From Hyaloperonospora brassicae (Eukaryota > Oomycota > Peronosporomycetes > Peronosporales > Peronosporaceae), in assembly GCA_947650285.1 (NCBI GenBank), contig CANTFL010000251.1, positions 464,795-528,794 of the forward strand: a stretch of DNA of 64,000 bases, written 5' to 3'. The notes beneath the pieces were generated by a model. The model made no database searches and was not told the DNA's origin. It was given only the letters and a program-made list of their open reading frames with translations. Made by a program: the position numbers and the translations under genes. Shown in pieces: positions 35,725 through 45,998 of this stretch; positions within the stretch are counted from its first letter, which is position 1, and the number at the start of each line of letters is the position of its first letter.

Positions 35725-36570
35725 TTAAACGCGGTTTTCGGGCTCGGGTGCAGAGGGGTCGACGACCGGAGGAGAAGCTTCGTCTGCGTCGACATCCTCG
35801 ACGACGAGTGATTCCACTTCACTCTCTGACGTGCCGACCGGAGCGAAGACAGGGAAACCCGGATTGCACGGACGGAAGCACGTGTTATAGGGATGCTCCG
35901 ATGGACGAATCAGCCACCAAACACGCCAGGGTTCAACTTAGTCAAGCATTCCAACTTCGTTGATCCTGTTAACACCCTCGGGTACCCACGCATAACTCAT
36001 GATTGGGTACACAGGAACGGACGACTTAAAGGGAAGTTCGGGGTCGAGTAAAGGTGTGGGTCCACGAGATGACTTCTCAGACGCCGCATCTTGCAAGACA
36101 AGACTCAAAGTCCTCGCGACCTTCCGCAGAAGATCCCCACGACGTTTGTGAGCGGCAGCATAATTTACATAAGCTGCGAAAATTTGAGACAAGTCTTTAG
36201 GCGAGCGCGAAGGGTTTTTATCGGGGTGCATGCCCATAATAATACTTGACACCAAGATCCAATGCGTACGCTCCCATAAAGCCACGAAAATTTATAAGCG
36301 AGTATCGACATGGGCGGACGGCGTCAAATCACGACTATCTCCGCGAAACTTGACCGACACTTCAGCCACCAAGTCCATAGAAGAACTAGAATGAGAGTGG
36401 TGGAGAGAATGGCGGAGCCGATCATGAGCGTCGCCAAGCTTGGACACACTCATGAACATCAGTTTCGATGGAAATAACGTCAGAGTACGCTGACACGGAT
36501 GCGATGAATCATATACATCGGCAAACGATAGTAGAATTGCGAGTGAAACAAGGGTGTACCGGTAGCTCAC
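35725..36570 (-). pseudogene. Antisense coding relic of gypsy1, convergent with pol
   Basis: On the strand opposite to gypsy1 gag-pol, a frame from 36570 reads FADVYDSSHPCQRTLTLFP and GDAHDRLRHSLHHSHSSSSM. After one frame change near 36290 it continues ERTHWILVSSIIMGMHPDKN and PIMSYAWVPEGVNRINEVGM. It crosses one stop (35938-35940) in the same frame and ends with a Val/Glu/Ser/Pro-rich tail (VEDVDADEASPPVVDPSAPE) at 35725. The low stop density and protein-like composition show a former gene. It lies tail to tail with the chromodomain end, 165 bp apart. The function is unknown; I recall similar hypothetical proteins in Phytophthora but could not check. Confidence 0.65.
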
Positions 36571-36573
36571 CGG

Positions 36574-37450
36574 TCTAAGTCGCGTCGGAAGGTGGGCGCA
36601 GGCCGTCGTCGAGTCAACAAGCTTTCACCCGCGTCACCGAAGAGGGTCAAGTCTCCGAGGGCTTCAGCACGATTGAAGAAATCCAAGGTGACTGGTACAC
36701 ATGTTGCTTCAATCACATCATGTTCCCGGATGAGAACTCGCCGGTCTTCTGCGGCTGTATTTGTACCACAACCTGCGATCGCTCATGTGCCGCTAGTCTA
36801 AACCCAAGCTGATCCGGTTCTTGTTTTGTCGGCTGACATCGCGACCACCCCATCAATTGTAGTTGTATCTGACGTGGTGTCATCGACGTCGCCGACCGCC
36901 GTCGTTGTTTCCGATGGTGCGTCTTCCGTCGTTCCCGTAAGCCGGTCGTCTGCTAGGTCTCTCAAGAAAAGAAAAGGCGTCCTCCTTCCGTCACCCAATT
37001 CATTTCCTGTCAAAGCCTCCTCGGTGGACGTCCCTGCGGTCGTTTCTCCGACTGATTCTGTTGTTCTACGACCCACCAATTTACCAAAGAAGAAGCAACG
37101 GATTCAGCGGTCCCGAGCCAACCTCAGAAAGACGTTGACAGCTGAGGTGGCGCCTGCTTCTTCGTTGACGTCCCCACATTTTTTGGTGCCAAGCAATATT
37201 AATTGCAATTCTCCGTTAACCCCAGTGGCGACTTCCGCTATTGGCTTGTCTGAGATATTAACAGTTCCGTACTCTCTTCTTCGAGCTTGTGCGGGTCAAG
37301 TGGTCGCTCGGGAATCTATACGACTCTTGCCATGCGAGCGATTCGGGATGTTCGTTTCTTCCATCACGGGTCAGATCGCTGTTGGTTGCGCGTCACGTCG
37401 ACTCGGTCCCTATCCGACAGGTGCGCATTGGTTAAAAGTCGTTGCAAGTG
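36574..37450 (+). pseudogene. Ser/Pro-rich coding relic, possibly an inverted N-terminal half of the antisense gene
   Basis: The plus-strand frame is almost open, with one stop near 36799. It has PASPKRVKSPRASARLKKSK, Ser/Val/Pro-rich repeats and PVSRSSARSLKKRKG. Then follow LLRACAGQVVARESIRLLPC and RRLGPYPTGAHWLKV, where copia sequence takes over. It faces away from the antisense relic at 36570, with a near-palindrome at the junction. I suspect it is the N-terminal half of that gene, inverted, because the two parts together would form one protein of a type I recall; this is not shown by the sequence alone. Confidence 0.4.
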
Positions 37451-38787
37451 AAACAAGTGCGTGTCGCGGCTGTCAAGAAAGAAAATGGTCCAAAACTCAT
37501 TCCCAAGAAACTAGATCAAGTGTCGATACGACACTTTCGAGCTACTGCGCATTGACCCTTGCGTCCCCATGGAAGAAAACTTGCTGAGTGAAAGCAAGTA
37601 TTTGCTTTTTGCCGTGGAAAGCCAGTGAATGCATGAAGGGTTCCTGTTTGCGGGTAGCGTCGTACGGTGAAGCGTATCTCAAGAAGCGTGTCATGGCCGT
37701 GCAGACGCAATACAACGAGAAGGTCAAAGTCTTTCGACACACAGAGCGTGCGAATTTACGACATATTCAATCAAGGCTTTCTACTTGCACCAGGGAATCG
37801 AGCAACAAGTCACATTTCTGTACGCGCGTCACACCAATGGCACAGCGGAATGCGTCATCCGGGCCATCGATACGATGGGCGCAGTCTACTTCACCATGCA
37901 AATCTGGTCAAGTGCTTCTGGGCTGAAGCTGCGATAACGGCAATATACATTTGAAACCACCTGCCATCGCCCAAGTTTTCAAGACAAGACTCCGTACAAT
38001 ATCATGTACAAGTCCAATCCATGCGTCAAACACATGCGAGTATTCAGATGCTGAGCGTATGAGCCGACACCGACAGAAAAGCGACTCAAGTGGGACCCTA
38101 AAGATCGTAAAAAACTGTTCATGGGATATAAAGAATGTCAATGGCGTATCGATCTTTCGATATCGAGGCAGGCTCAGTGATGATCACTCGGGATGTCGAA
38201 TTTGATAAACCAGCCTTTGGATTTTCGCCAGCACTCCCGGAAGAAACCGTTGAAGACACAGCACTGGACTTCGACTCACTTGAAATTGATGACGGAGCTC
38301 GTGAAATGAACTTCAAATGGCTGGAGAAAAAAGAAACAACCGCTTAAGATACGAAGAACAGGCGTCTCGAAGCTCACATCCCGTTCATCATGGATCTGGA
38401 TTCGAAGAAGCGACTGCATCTGACGAAGAACGTCGCGTGAAACGACGACCCGATGCTCTTGCGTAATGGGATGAAGAAGAGAAGGGTAATGATAAAGACA
38501 ATCTAGACGATACAAGCCCTCCTAACTTCTGGCGTGAAAGCGTCAACGCAGCCGAAGATGATGAATTGTCTGAGCCAGCGACGTTCCAATATGCTATTGG
38601 CGAACCTGATCAAGCTTATCGGCGTAAGGCCATTCGTGCGGAGCTTGAGTCGATGCGACTTCTCGGAGTGCTCCAAGCGGCCACGTTACCAGCGGACACC
38701 GTGCTATCGGCACTAATGGGGGTTCAAGATCAAAATCAATCGAAAAGACGATGAACCCACTGATAAGTGCAAGGCGCGTCCAGTGGC
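37451..38787 (+). pseudogene. Second Ty1/copia pol relic (integrase to start of reverse transcriptase)
   Basis: Broken frames read CRGCQERKWSKTHSQ and then integrase pieces such as GIEQQVTF, HTNGTAECVIRAIDTMG and DKTPYNIMYKSNPCVK. The linker before the reverse transcriptase (ESVNAAEDDELSEPATFQY) and AIRAELESMRLLGVL follow. From 37864 to 38787 it is nearly identical to 24325-25250. It ends at the next copia LTR. Stops and frameshifts are many. Confidence 0.85.
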
Positions 38788-38790
38788 TAT

Positions 38791-39000
38791 TGAAGGTTAC
38801 CGTAACAACCAGAACCCTAAGATGTAGTTCTTACGGGACAGTTTTTACGTCGGTTATTACGCAGGAATGATTAGACGAGTAGGGTGATTAGACGCGCTGA
38901 CTGATTTATATTTGGACACATTTAAATTAGGGCGTAGGCAGATAAGCTCCGATAATTAATCACTTTCCAATCTTTTATCAACTGCATAAGTGGCTTCTAC
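38791..39000 (+). repeat. Candidate 5' LTR and leader of the younger copia element
   Basis: Homology to the other copia relic ends at 38787 and new sequence starts TGAAGGTTACCGTAACAACC. About 200 AT-rich bp follow, then a GC-rich leader and the gag start. The 3' end of the LTR is uncertain (near 38985-39000). GGTATTCTGAG near 39008 resembles the copia initiator-tRNA primer site only partly. Confidence 0.4.
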
Positions 39001-39085
39001 GGTATTCTGAGTGGACTCCCAGCATTCTCTTCAGTCTCTCGTCATCAAGATACGTACGATCAAACAGTTTTTGATCCTAAGCACG

Positions 39086-40092
39086 ATGTCCTCTGCCCAA
39101 GATGCCACCACTAAGATCTCCGTCGACAAGTTCGACGGAGACAACTACGCAACATGGAGCCGCTACATGCGTGGCGTGTTCCTGACCAAGTCGACGTGGC
39201 ACGTGGTGAACCGGGAGACGTCGCCGACCTTCGCGGACCCTCGCCCCATGGACGACTACGTCAAGACGAGCAACATTGCGTTCGGACTGATGTTGCTCCA
39301 CATGGACGCCGACTACCATCACATCTTCGATGATTGTGAGGAGGTGTGGACCGCGTGGACGCGTTTGAAGACGCTGTGTGGCGGGTCGCAGAAGGCTGGG
39401 CGCATCTACTTGAAGCGCCAGCTGTTCAGCATGGAGATGAAGGAAGGCGGCAATGTGATGCATCATTGCAATGAAGTCTTCAACATCAGCGCGAAGCTAA
39501 GCAGCATCGACGCCAAGATGGAGGACGAGGACGTGGCGATCTGCTTGTTGCGCAGCCTCCCCAAGAGCTACGAGAATGTCGTTCTCAACTTGGAGATGAG
39601 CAGCGCGGAACTGCAATCGCGAGACGTCGTGAGAGTGCTCACGAAGGAGCACATCAAGAGGCAAGGTGACAAGACGACATCGGTTAAGACTGAAGACGCG
39701 GCGAAGGCGTTCAGTGCTGAGCGTGAACCTCGCCAGTGTACGTACTGCGGAAAATTGGGGCACACGGCGGAGCGGTGCTGGACCAAGCAGAAGGACGAAA
39801 ATCAAGGAGGAGCTCGACGCGGCGGCAACAATGCTCGTGGACGCGGAGCCAACAACGTTCAATGGCGAACCAACAGCAACTACGACGACGACTACGATCG
39901 AGTTGCGTTTGCGGTTTCGCTGGAGGCTGGACTTTCAACGGGCAAGAATATGCCAGGGATGTGGGCGGTCGACAGCGGTGCGACGCATCATATCTGCAAC
40001 GATAAGGCCAAGTTTGCAAGCCTGAATGAGCAAGAGGAAGGCGAACTATCGGTGGCTGATGGCAGCAAGGCTGCGATCAAGGGTGTGGGAAC
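39086..40092 (+). CDS. Ty1/copia Gag-protease, open frame interrupted by gypsy2 insertion
   Basis: Starting at ATG 39086, about 335 codons are open: [19 protein letters not shown] at the N-terminus and the copia Gag helices with [21 protein letters not shown] zinc knuckle [14 protein letters not shown] lies near residues 217-230, and the protease active site [15 protein letters not shown] lies near 292-306. The frame is cut at 40092 by the left end of gypsy2. Sequence after the right end of gypsy2 (63983 on) fits the same frame, so the element was split rather than truncated. Gag packages the element RNA; the protease processes the polyprotein. The rest of pol lies beyond the window. Confidence 0.88.
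40089..40092. repeat. Target site duplication GAAC, left copy (gypsy2)
   Basis: GAAC directly precedes the LTR start TGTGGTGAAGTC. The same four bases follow the other LTR at 63979-63982. Confidence 0.85.
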
Positions 40093-41390
40093 TGTGGTGA
40101 AGTCGATCTCACAAAATTACTTAAGTGAGTGTAGATCTTCCACTTGCCCAGACTTGCCGACATTACGGACGGGGTACTCCGATCCGTGCCTTGCTGTATA
40201 ACCTTGTGCTCACCTTGTGTACCCGTCGGTTGGGCTGGCTTGAGCTCTTCGTAATGGCCTTGGGAGATGTCGATCTCGCTGAGGGTTTGGGGTTGAGCGT
40301 TCGCTTCCGGTGCGGAAATCTTCACACCACGAACGGGGTTCTGCGATCCTGATCTTGCGTCGCGGCGATCTCTATTCGGAGATGTCGCGATCTCGATCTT
40401 GAATCACACCGATCTCGACTCGTCTTCGGGATCGGAGTCTTCGCTGTGCGGAAATCTTCACTCAGCAAATAATAGTATTGCGTCGATCTTGCGTTGGGAT
40501 TGGTCCGATCTGGTCTCAGGATTGGCCGATCTTGCCGGAAGTGCGCAATATGGACAGATCGGTTCTTGGTTTCGCCAAAATGAAACACGCCGATCTGTCC
40601 AGTAGATCGCTTCGATCTCGCTTGGTCTTGTCTTGAACGCCTTGTCCAGATCTTCTGACCACTTGAGCCGCCTCGCGATCTTGTGTCCAAATTTTTTTTC
40701 CTTTTCCTTTGTTGTGTGGCTGCTACCCTAGCAGTCGAGTTGAGTGTGAGTACTTGATCGATCCGGGCCAGATATCCCGAGATTGCTCTTCTCGATCTTG
40801 GCCAACAATCCAAGATCGGTCTTCTGTGTCCCTGTAACACGCGTGCCTTGACCCGCCGGGGAAGCCAAATAAATCTTTCCCGGAGAAGAGGGGAGGAGAA
40901 CGTGCGTCGTGAGCAGAAGAAGTAGAGTTCAAGTCTGTTTATTAACCAACCAAATTAATAGCCAACCTATCATTAAGTCTATTCCCAACCGTAGGTCACT
41001 GTCCGAGTCGATATCACCTTTAAGCTTGACCGCCCCCTTGATCACGTGTCGAAATCTCGTGACCTGTACTCCAAAGATAGCGCCAATACTCCCGATATCG
41101 CACCTAGACACCAAAAAAGGACTAGATTCCAAATACGGTACCAAATACCCAATTTTGGTACCGAAAAGTCCAAAATAGTATTCAAGATGTGGAACGTGTC
41201 TAAATCCATTTTGCGACGTCACTTCGACCGGCTTCCACTGGCTCTTTCGGTCTGAACTTTTGGGACATCACTCATGGATCTCCTACAAGCATTTACATCA
41301 TCATACAATAGCCCCATCATCGATATATTCATATGTAGCAGGAAACATGACCGATCTGATGTCCAATTCGAGATCGTTGAGGATCGACAC
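40093..41390 (-). repeat. LTR A of gypsy2, distal part (3' LTR)
   Basis: Begins TGTGGTGAAGTCGATCTCAC on the plus strand and matches LTR C from 62245. It is cut at 41390 by gypsy3 after the sequence GACAC, and resumes at 49042-49487. Together the two parts are 1739 bp after removing one target duplication, against 1734 bp for LTR C. Confidence 0.9.
41386..41390. repeat. Target site duplication GACAC, left copy (gypsy3)
   Basis: GACAC precedes TGTAGCGG at 41391 and recurs right after the element end at 49042-49046. LTR C has a single GACAC at the equivalent site. Confidence 0.92.
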
Positions 41391-41929
41391 TGTAGCGGAG
41401 CTACACAGCTCCTTAAGTCAGAGGAAGACTTTAACGCTCTCACGAGCAACTTTGGTTCAGAGAACTCGACTCAGAGAGTCAACAGCTCAGAGAGCTAAGG
41501 TTTTGGTTCAGAGAACCCGACTCAGAGAGTCAACAAGCTCAGGGAGCTTACGGTCCCCGTTCCACAGGGACTTAACGATTCAAACGAACCACAGCATAGA
41601 GTGCTCGAGGACAAGCTACCTTTACAGGCGTTGCTTTTGTCCTCCCGATCAAAGACGCCTCGTAAGGCACGTGTCTCTTATTGATCAAAAGGGGAACTGA
41701 ATTTTATTTCTTCTTTAAACCTAAAGAACACCATAGAACAACGTACTTAACCTAGTCACTAAGGTTCAAAGTAAAACCTCTCTAAAGATCTCGTAATCAA
41801 TTGTTGGCAGACATCAGTCTTCAACAATTGATACAATCACTGTGTTCTAAAATTACTTTATAGGGTACCCCCTCTCTTGTGTGCACCACACCTATCGTCA
41901 ACTATTAGTCGACGTGTAACCCCGTTACA
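41391..41929 (-). repeat. Left (3') LTR of gypsy3, 539 bp
   Basis: Begins TGTAGCGG and ends CCCGTTACA. It is 53 bp longer than the right copy because a segment starting TTTGGTTCAGAGAA is tandemly duplicated (41451-41500 and 41502-41552). Confidence 0.92.
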
Positions 41930-41943
41930 CCCTCCCCCACCAG
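41930..41943 (-). promoter_or_regulatory. Polypurine tract of gypsy3
   Basis: On the coding strand GGTGGGGGAGGG lies directly before the 3' LTR, the normal place for plus-strand priming. Confidence 0.8.
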
Positions 41944-42036
41944 ACTGACGTTACCACAAAACGTCAATCGGTTTTCTTTCCTCGAAGAGGTCGGTGTGTG
42001 TGCGCTTAACCTCACGGTGGCAAAACACGAAACACC

Positions 42037-43275
42037 ATGGCATCGCCACCCAACGAGTCTCGAACTCTTTCCTCCTACCTCGGTCTTAATGAGGATGTGG
42101 ACTATGGTAGTGATACCAGTGTCCCTGGAGATGAAGGGATATCGTCCCACTCCGCTGTATCTGAGGCTCGACCTCAAACAGCACCGAATCCGTTCGTAAG
42201 ACGTGGTGTTACCACAGCGCCAGGAGCGCAGCATCATACAACAGATGCAGATGAGAACATCATCACAAACCCGCTCGACGAGCAACAGGAGTTAACCCTC
42301 CAGCGTGAGGAGCGTGCTCTACGTCGCACTCATACCCAGACGGTTATTCAAAACCGGATTGGTTACGTGTTCACAACACCTGACGTGGAGCAACGCCTCC
42401 GTCAAACGGAAGGCCGTAGCCTTTCAACATGGGCCATGGGCCCCGAGGCTACGTCGCCCGAAGATATAGCCGTTCGTCAGGCTCTAAATGAGAGATATCT
42501 CGAACCATTCTTTACCACACAAGGTCAGTACCGCGCGCATCTTGAGAGCTTGTCTCGTGGTGTCTCGGTTCAACCGATCAAGGGCGTGCCCATCTTGTTG
42601 TTCGCTGGCGAACTGCCCGAGGAGGAGGACAATCAGTTCGTCCGTTGGGTGTATCGCAAGCGACACCTTAGCAGTGTGCCAGCGCTGCGGGCCAGCGCCG
42701 ATGTGGCCGACGTTCGGTTGGAACGAAAGCTTCGGTTCGAGTATGCCAAACTCAAGACCAGAGGCCAGTTGCGTACACGTACGCGTTATGCTCCTGCTAC
42801 AATGGTAGCCACGGGTCACGACTCCATTGTGCGGAGCAACACACGGCTCCCCACCACTATTGGTGAGAAGCGTTTTCGTTCGCAAGGCGACCCTGGCCAC
42901 GATGTTCAAAAACATCCACGGCGTAAGGGCAGTCCTGCCGAAGGGGTATCTCATACTCCCACGAGTTCTCCGACTCCGGGTACCCTCGCCACTTCACCAT
43001 ATACTGGTATTGGCCACGACGACGACGTCGCTGAAGGATTTTCTCCACATGGAACTGGTGGTTCCCTTGCTCATCGAGCAGCGTCGGTGGTGGTCGGGGT
43101 ACCGAAGGAGAAGCATGAGAAGGTACTCCTTGAGCTGAGTGGTCTCCAAGAGACATTGGGTAAGACCCAGAGTGCGCTCGGCGCGATGCAAGACCGTGTT
43201 CAGGCGTTGGATTTGGCCTTAGCCCGTGTGGATGGTCAGCTAGACCTCCTGGTTCGGATGCAACAGTCGACGTAA
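42037..43275 (+). CDS. Antisense ORF of gypsy3, 412 residues, function unknown
   Basis: An uninterrupted frame from an ATG in strong context (ACACCATGG), 108 bp inside the 3' LTR and opposite to gag-pol. The N-terminal 90 residues are polar (SSYLGLNEDVDYGSDTSVPG). The centre is helical and charged (QREERALRRTHTQTV, QFVRWVYRKRHLSSVPALRA). A basic Ser/Pro-rich stretch follows. The C-terminus (about 355-410) looks like a coiled coil: KEKHEKVLLELSGLQETLG and [20 protein letters not shown]. The last 140 codons overlap the chromodomain frame on the other strand. No known domain is recognised. The sense frames of the same copy have stops, yet this one is intact. A promoter in the LTR reading inward on this strand is inferred. 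Confidence 0.65.
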   Translation: MASPPNESRTLSSYLGLNEDVDYGSDTSVPGDEGISSHSAVSEARPQTAPNPFVRRGVTTAPGAQHHTTDADENIITNPLDEQQELTLQREERALRRTHTQTVIQNRIGYVFTTPDVEQRLRQTEGRSLSTWAMGPEATSPEDIAVRQALNERYLEPFFTTQGQYRAHLESLSRGVSVQPIKGVPILLFAGELPEEEDNQFVRWVYRKRHLSSVPALRASADVADVRLERKLRFEYAKLKTRGQLRTRTRYAPATMVATGHDSIVRSNTRLPTTIGEKRFRSQGDPGHDVQKHPRRKGSPAEGVSHTPTSSPTPGTLATSPYTGIGHDDDVAEGFSPHGTGGSLAHRAASVVVGVPKEKHEKVLLELSGLQETLGKTQSALGAMQDRVQALDLALARVDGQLDLLVRMQQST

Positions 43276-43294
43276 GGCCTTTTTCCAGGCGCAA
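42857..43294 (-). pseudogene. gypsy3 Pol C-terminal chromodomain, in a shifted frame
   Basis: The frame holds FHVEKILQRRRRRGQYQYMV, KWRGYPESENSWEYE and a helix DCPYAVDVFEHRG, a canonical chromodomain of chromovirus integrases that targets insertion to modified chromatin. It follows the main pol frame after a +1 shift near 43275-43290, at the run GGAAAAAGG, which suggests a single-base insertion. The region is also coding on the plus strand. Confidence 0.82.
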
Positions 43295-45998
43295 GCGCCT
43301 CCGAGTTCACATGGGACGGGTCCCGATACGGCTTAAGAAAGCCAACGTAGAACACTGGGTGCGTGCGCAGTTTGCGCGGAAGGTTAAGCGTGTACGCCAT
43401 CCCCTTCTTAGCGATGACTGTGAACGGCCCAATAAAGCGCGGACGCAACTTTGTCTTGAAGACAGCAGACACTACATTTGTAGGTAGGTTTTTAGCATTG
43501 AGTAGAACTTGGTCTCCGACCTTATAACGTTCAATACATCCTCTGCCTTTAACATCAGCTTGCTCCTTCTGTTTATCTTGGCTATCGGCCAGTGCATCAC
43601 GCACGTGTCGTAACACATTCAATCGCGTTGCAAGAAACTCGCTTACCTGTTTCTGAACAGTAGCAGGGCTGATATCTGCAAGCCGATCGGCCATCTCTCC
43701 CCCACCAAGCCCTGAACCACGCAGTGGTAGCGTTAACGGAACGCGAGGGTGTGTGAGACCGTTCACGTAGAACGGACTAAAGCCTGTAGAGGCGTGAACA
43801 GCGGTATTTAACGCAAACTCAACAACAGGAAGCATTGAACTCCAACGTTTTGGTGTATTAGCGCAAACACTGCGTAATATGTCACCGATAACGCGATTGA
43901 CTCGCTCGGTTTGACCATCGGTCTGCGGGTGATCCGCCGTGGACATGTCCAAACGTGTGCCGAGCACCTTGAAGATGGGCTTCCAAAACTTCCCAGTGAA
44001 GCGAGGATCTCTGTCAGAGACTATTGCCACAGGCAAACCGTGTTGTCGAAACACGCGATCGATAAACAGCGTAGCTGTACCTTCACCATCAATGGTATCT
44101 GGTACAGCCGCCAAGTGAGCCATCTTGCTCAAACGGTCATCAAAGACCACAATACCCGTATTGCCTTGCTCATCTTTCGGCAGACCGAACATGAAATCCA
44201 TGCTGATGGACTCCCAGCACCCAGAGGGTATAGGGAGACTAGTGAGCGGCGCAGCCGCATGAGCTGAGGGTTTCACCCGTTGACACGTTTCGCACGTACG
44301 CACGTATGTGCTTACCCATTTGTAAAGTTTGGGCCACCAATAGTATTGGCTCACGGAGCTATATGTCTTCTCTCGACCGAGATGACCGCTCACCGCAGTA
44401 TCATGCGCCTCATAGAGGATGCGATCCTTCAATTCCTCATCATGAGGGACAACGATACGGGGAGTATCCTCCCTATCTGTGCTATAGCACAACAGGCCTT
44501 GATCGATGGAGTATCGATGTAGCCTCGCACGCAAACGTGCCGACAATTTAATGTCTGAGTCGTTAAACTGCTCGCTCCCCAGAGCACGTAGCAAAGCTAC
44601 ACAATGTTCATCTTTGGCATATGCCGAACGAATGAGGTCTGTGACCGATGATGAAAGAGTCGTAACATGAGCAAGCTCATAGTCAGGCCTACGTGACAAC
44701 GCATCAGCCAAAGCATTCTGCTTGCCCGGCTTGTACTTCACCTCGAAGTTGTATTCAGCAAAGAATGAGAGCCAACGAGCCATTCTCTGAGAGAGGTGAG
44801 GTGACTGGGTCGCAGTGCGTAATGACGCATGATCTGTATAGATCACAAAAGGCTTAGAGCCAAGCAGATGAACTCTGAATTTGACTAAAGCATACTTCAT
44901 CGCAAGTAGCTCTTTATCATGAACTGGATAGTTCTTCTCAGCTGCTTTTAGCTGTCGGGACTCAAACGCAATGACGCGTTCCCGTCCATGATCATCTGTT
45001 TGTAACAGAGCACTGCCGATGGCAAAATCAGATGCGTCACAGACGACACTGAAAGGCCGATCAGGATCGGGCAAAGCCAAGATTGGCGCATGAAGAAGAC
45101 TCTCTTTAACCGCCGTAAAGGCTTCATGCTCGGTGTTAGTCCAACACCACTCCGTATCCTTTTTAAGGAGATTGGATAATGGCCGAGCCATGTCTGCATA
45201 GTTTGCACTATACTTGTGTAAGTAATTGGCGAGACCAAGCCACTTACGTAAGTCCTTTTGGTTCTTAGGAACCGGCCAATCGACTATGGCTTTTATCTTA
45301 GCAGGATCCGCTCTAAGACCACGCTTCCCAATGAAGCATCCTGAAAAGGGAATCTCTTGTGCACCAAAGATGCACTTAGAGGCGTTGGCATACAACTTGT
45401 TCGTGCGCATGCACTCGAGCACTGCTCTTAAATGGTCGATGTGATTATCCACATCAGACCGGCCGTTCATAGCACGACTATGTACAAAAATGTCATCAAA
45501 GTAAGTCTGTGCATAACCTCGGTGAGGACGAAACAGTTGTGTCACAAGACGATTGAACGTAGCTGGGGCATTGGACAAGCCCTGTGGCATAACTAGACAC
45601 TCCCAGAGCATACCGCTCGGGGTACTAACCGCTGTCAGCGGAATATCCTTCTCACGCATGAGCAATTGGTAATAACCATCGACTAAGTCGAGTGCACTGT
45701 ACATTGTACATCCCACCATATTGTTCTGAAGAACATCTTTCCTAGGGATTGGTGTCTGAGCCGGGATCGTGGCAGCATTAAGCTTATTGTAAGCATGAAC
45801 AATACGCCACTTCCCATTGGGCTTTCGGACACAAAATGTGGGCGTGGAATGAGGAGATTTGCTCTCACGAACCATCCCCGCTGCGTGCTTTGCACGAAAG
45901 AAGTCGTCTATGACGTCACACTGCTCCTTTGGTAAAGGCCACTGCCGTGTTACGCAGTATTTAGTTCCAGGTACTAGGTCAGTTTTCATGACGCACAC
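43236..45998 (-). CDS. gypsy3 Pol: reverse transcriptase, RNase H, integrase
   Basis: A 920-codon open frame with no internal stop. The reverse transcriptase has [14 protein letters not shown] and the catalytic YFDD at about residues 166-169. RNase H has all four acids: CDASD (D321), DKELL (E363), YTDHA (D389) and NALADALS (D432). Integrase has the zinc residues H532, H539, C569 and C572, then the core starting MDFMFG (D601), SDRDPRFTG, and [13 protein letters not shown] with the catalytic Glu. A GPFTV-type C-terminal fold follows, then [13 protein letters not shown]. It copies element RNA to DNA and inserts it. The frame continues from the protease/linker frame only after a one-base change near 45985 at an A run. 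The listed start is the frame limit, not a translation start. Confidence 0.92.
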   Translation of the reverse strand: MCVMKTDLVPGTKYCVTRQWPLPKEQCDVIDDFFRAKHAAGMVRESKSPHSTPTFCVRKPNGKWRIVHAYNKLNAATIPAQTPIPRKDVLQNNMVGCTMYSALDLVDGYYQLLMREKDIPLTAVSTPSGMLWECLVMPQGLSNAPATFNRLVTQLFRPHRGYAQTYFDDIFVHSRAMNGRSDVDNHIDHLRAVLECMRTNKLYANASKCIFGAQEIPFSGCFIGKRGLRADPAKIKAIVDWPVPKNQKDLRKWLGLANYLHKYSANYADMARPLSNLLKKDTEWCWTNTEHEAFTAVKESLLHAPILALPDPDRPFSVVCDASDFAIGSALLQTDDHGRERVIAFESRQLKAAEKNYPVHDKELLAMKYALVKFRVHLLGSKPFVIYTDHASLRTATQSPHLSQRMARWLSFFAEYNFEVKYKPGKQNALADALSRRPDYELAHVTTLSSSVTDLIRSAYAKDEHCVALLRALGSEQFNDSDIKLSARLRARLHRYSIDQGLLCYSTDREDTPRIVVPHDEELKDRILYEAHDTAVSGHLGREKTYSSVSQYYWWPKLYKWVSTYVRTCETCQRVKPSAHAAAPLTSLPIPSGCWESISMDFMFGLPKDEQGNTGIVVFDDRLSKMAHLAAVPDTIDGEGTATLFIDRVFRQHGLPVAIVSDRDPRFTGKFWKPIFKVLGTRLDMSTADHPQTDGQTERVNRVIGDILRSVCANTPKRWSSMLPVVEFALNTAVHASTGFSPFYVNGLTHPRVPLTLPLRGSGLGGGEMADRLADISPATVQKQVSEFLATRLNVLRHVRDALADSQDKQKEQADVKGRGCIERYKVGDQVLLNAKNLPTNVVSAVFKTKLRPRFIGPFTVIAKKGMAYTLNLPRKLRTHPVFYVGFLKPYRDPSHVNSEALAPGKRPYVDCCIRTRRSS

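Noticed and set aside
36798..37079. Minus-strand frame opposite the Ser/Pro-rich relic
   Set aside because: A mirror of Ser/Val/Pro-rich coding on the plus strand; the plus frame is longer and more protein-like.
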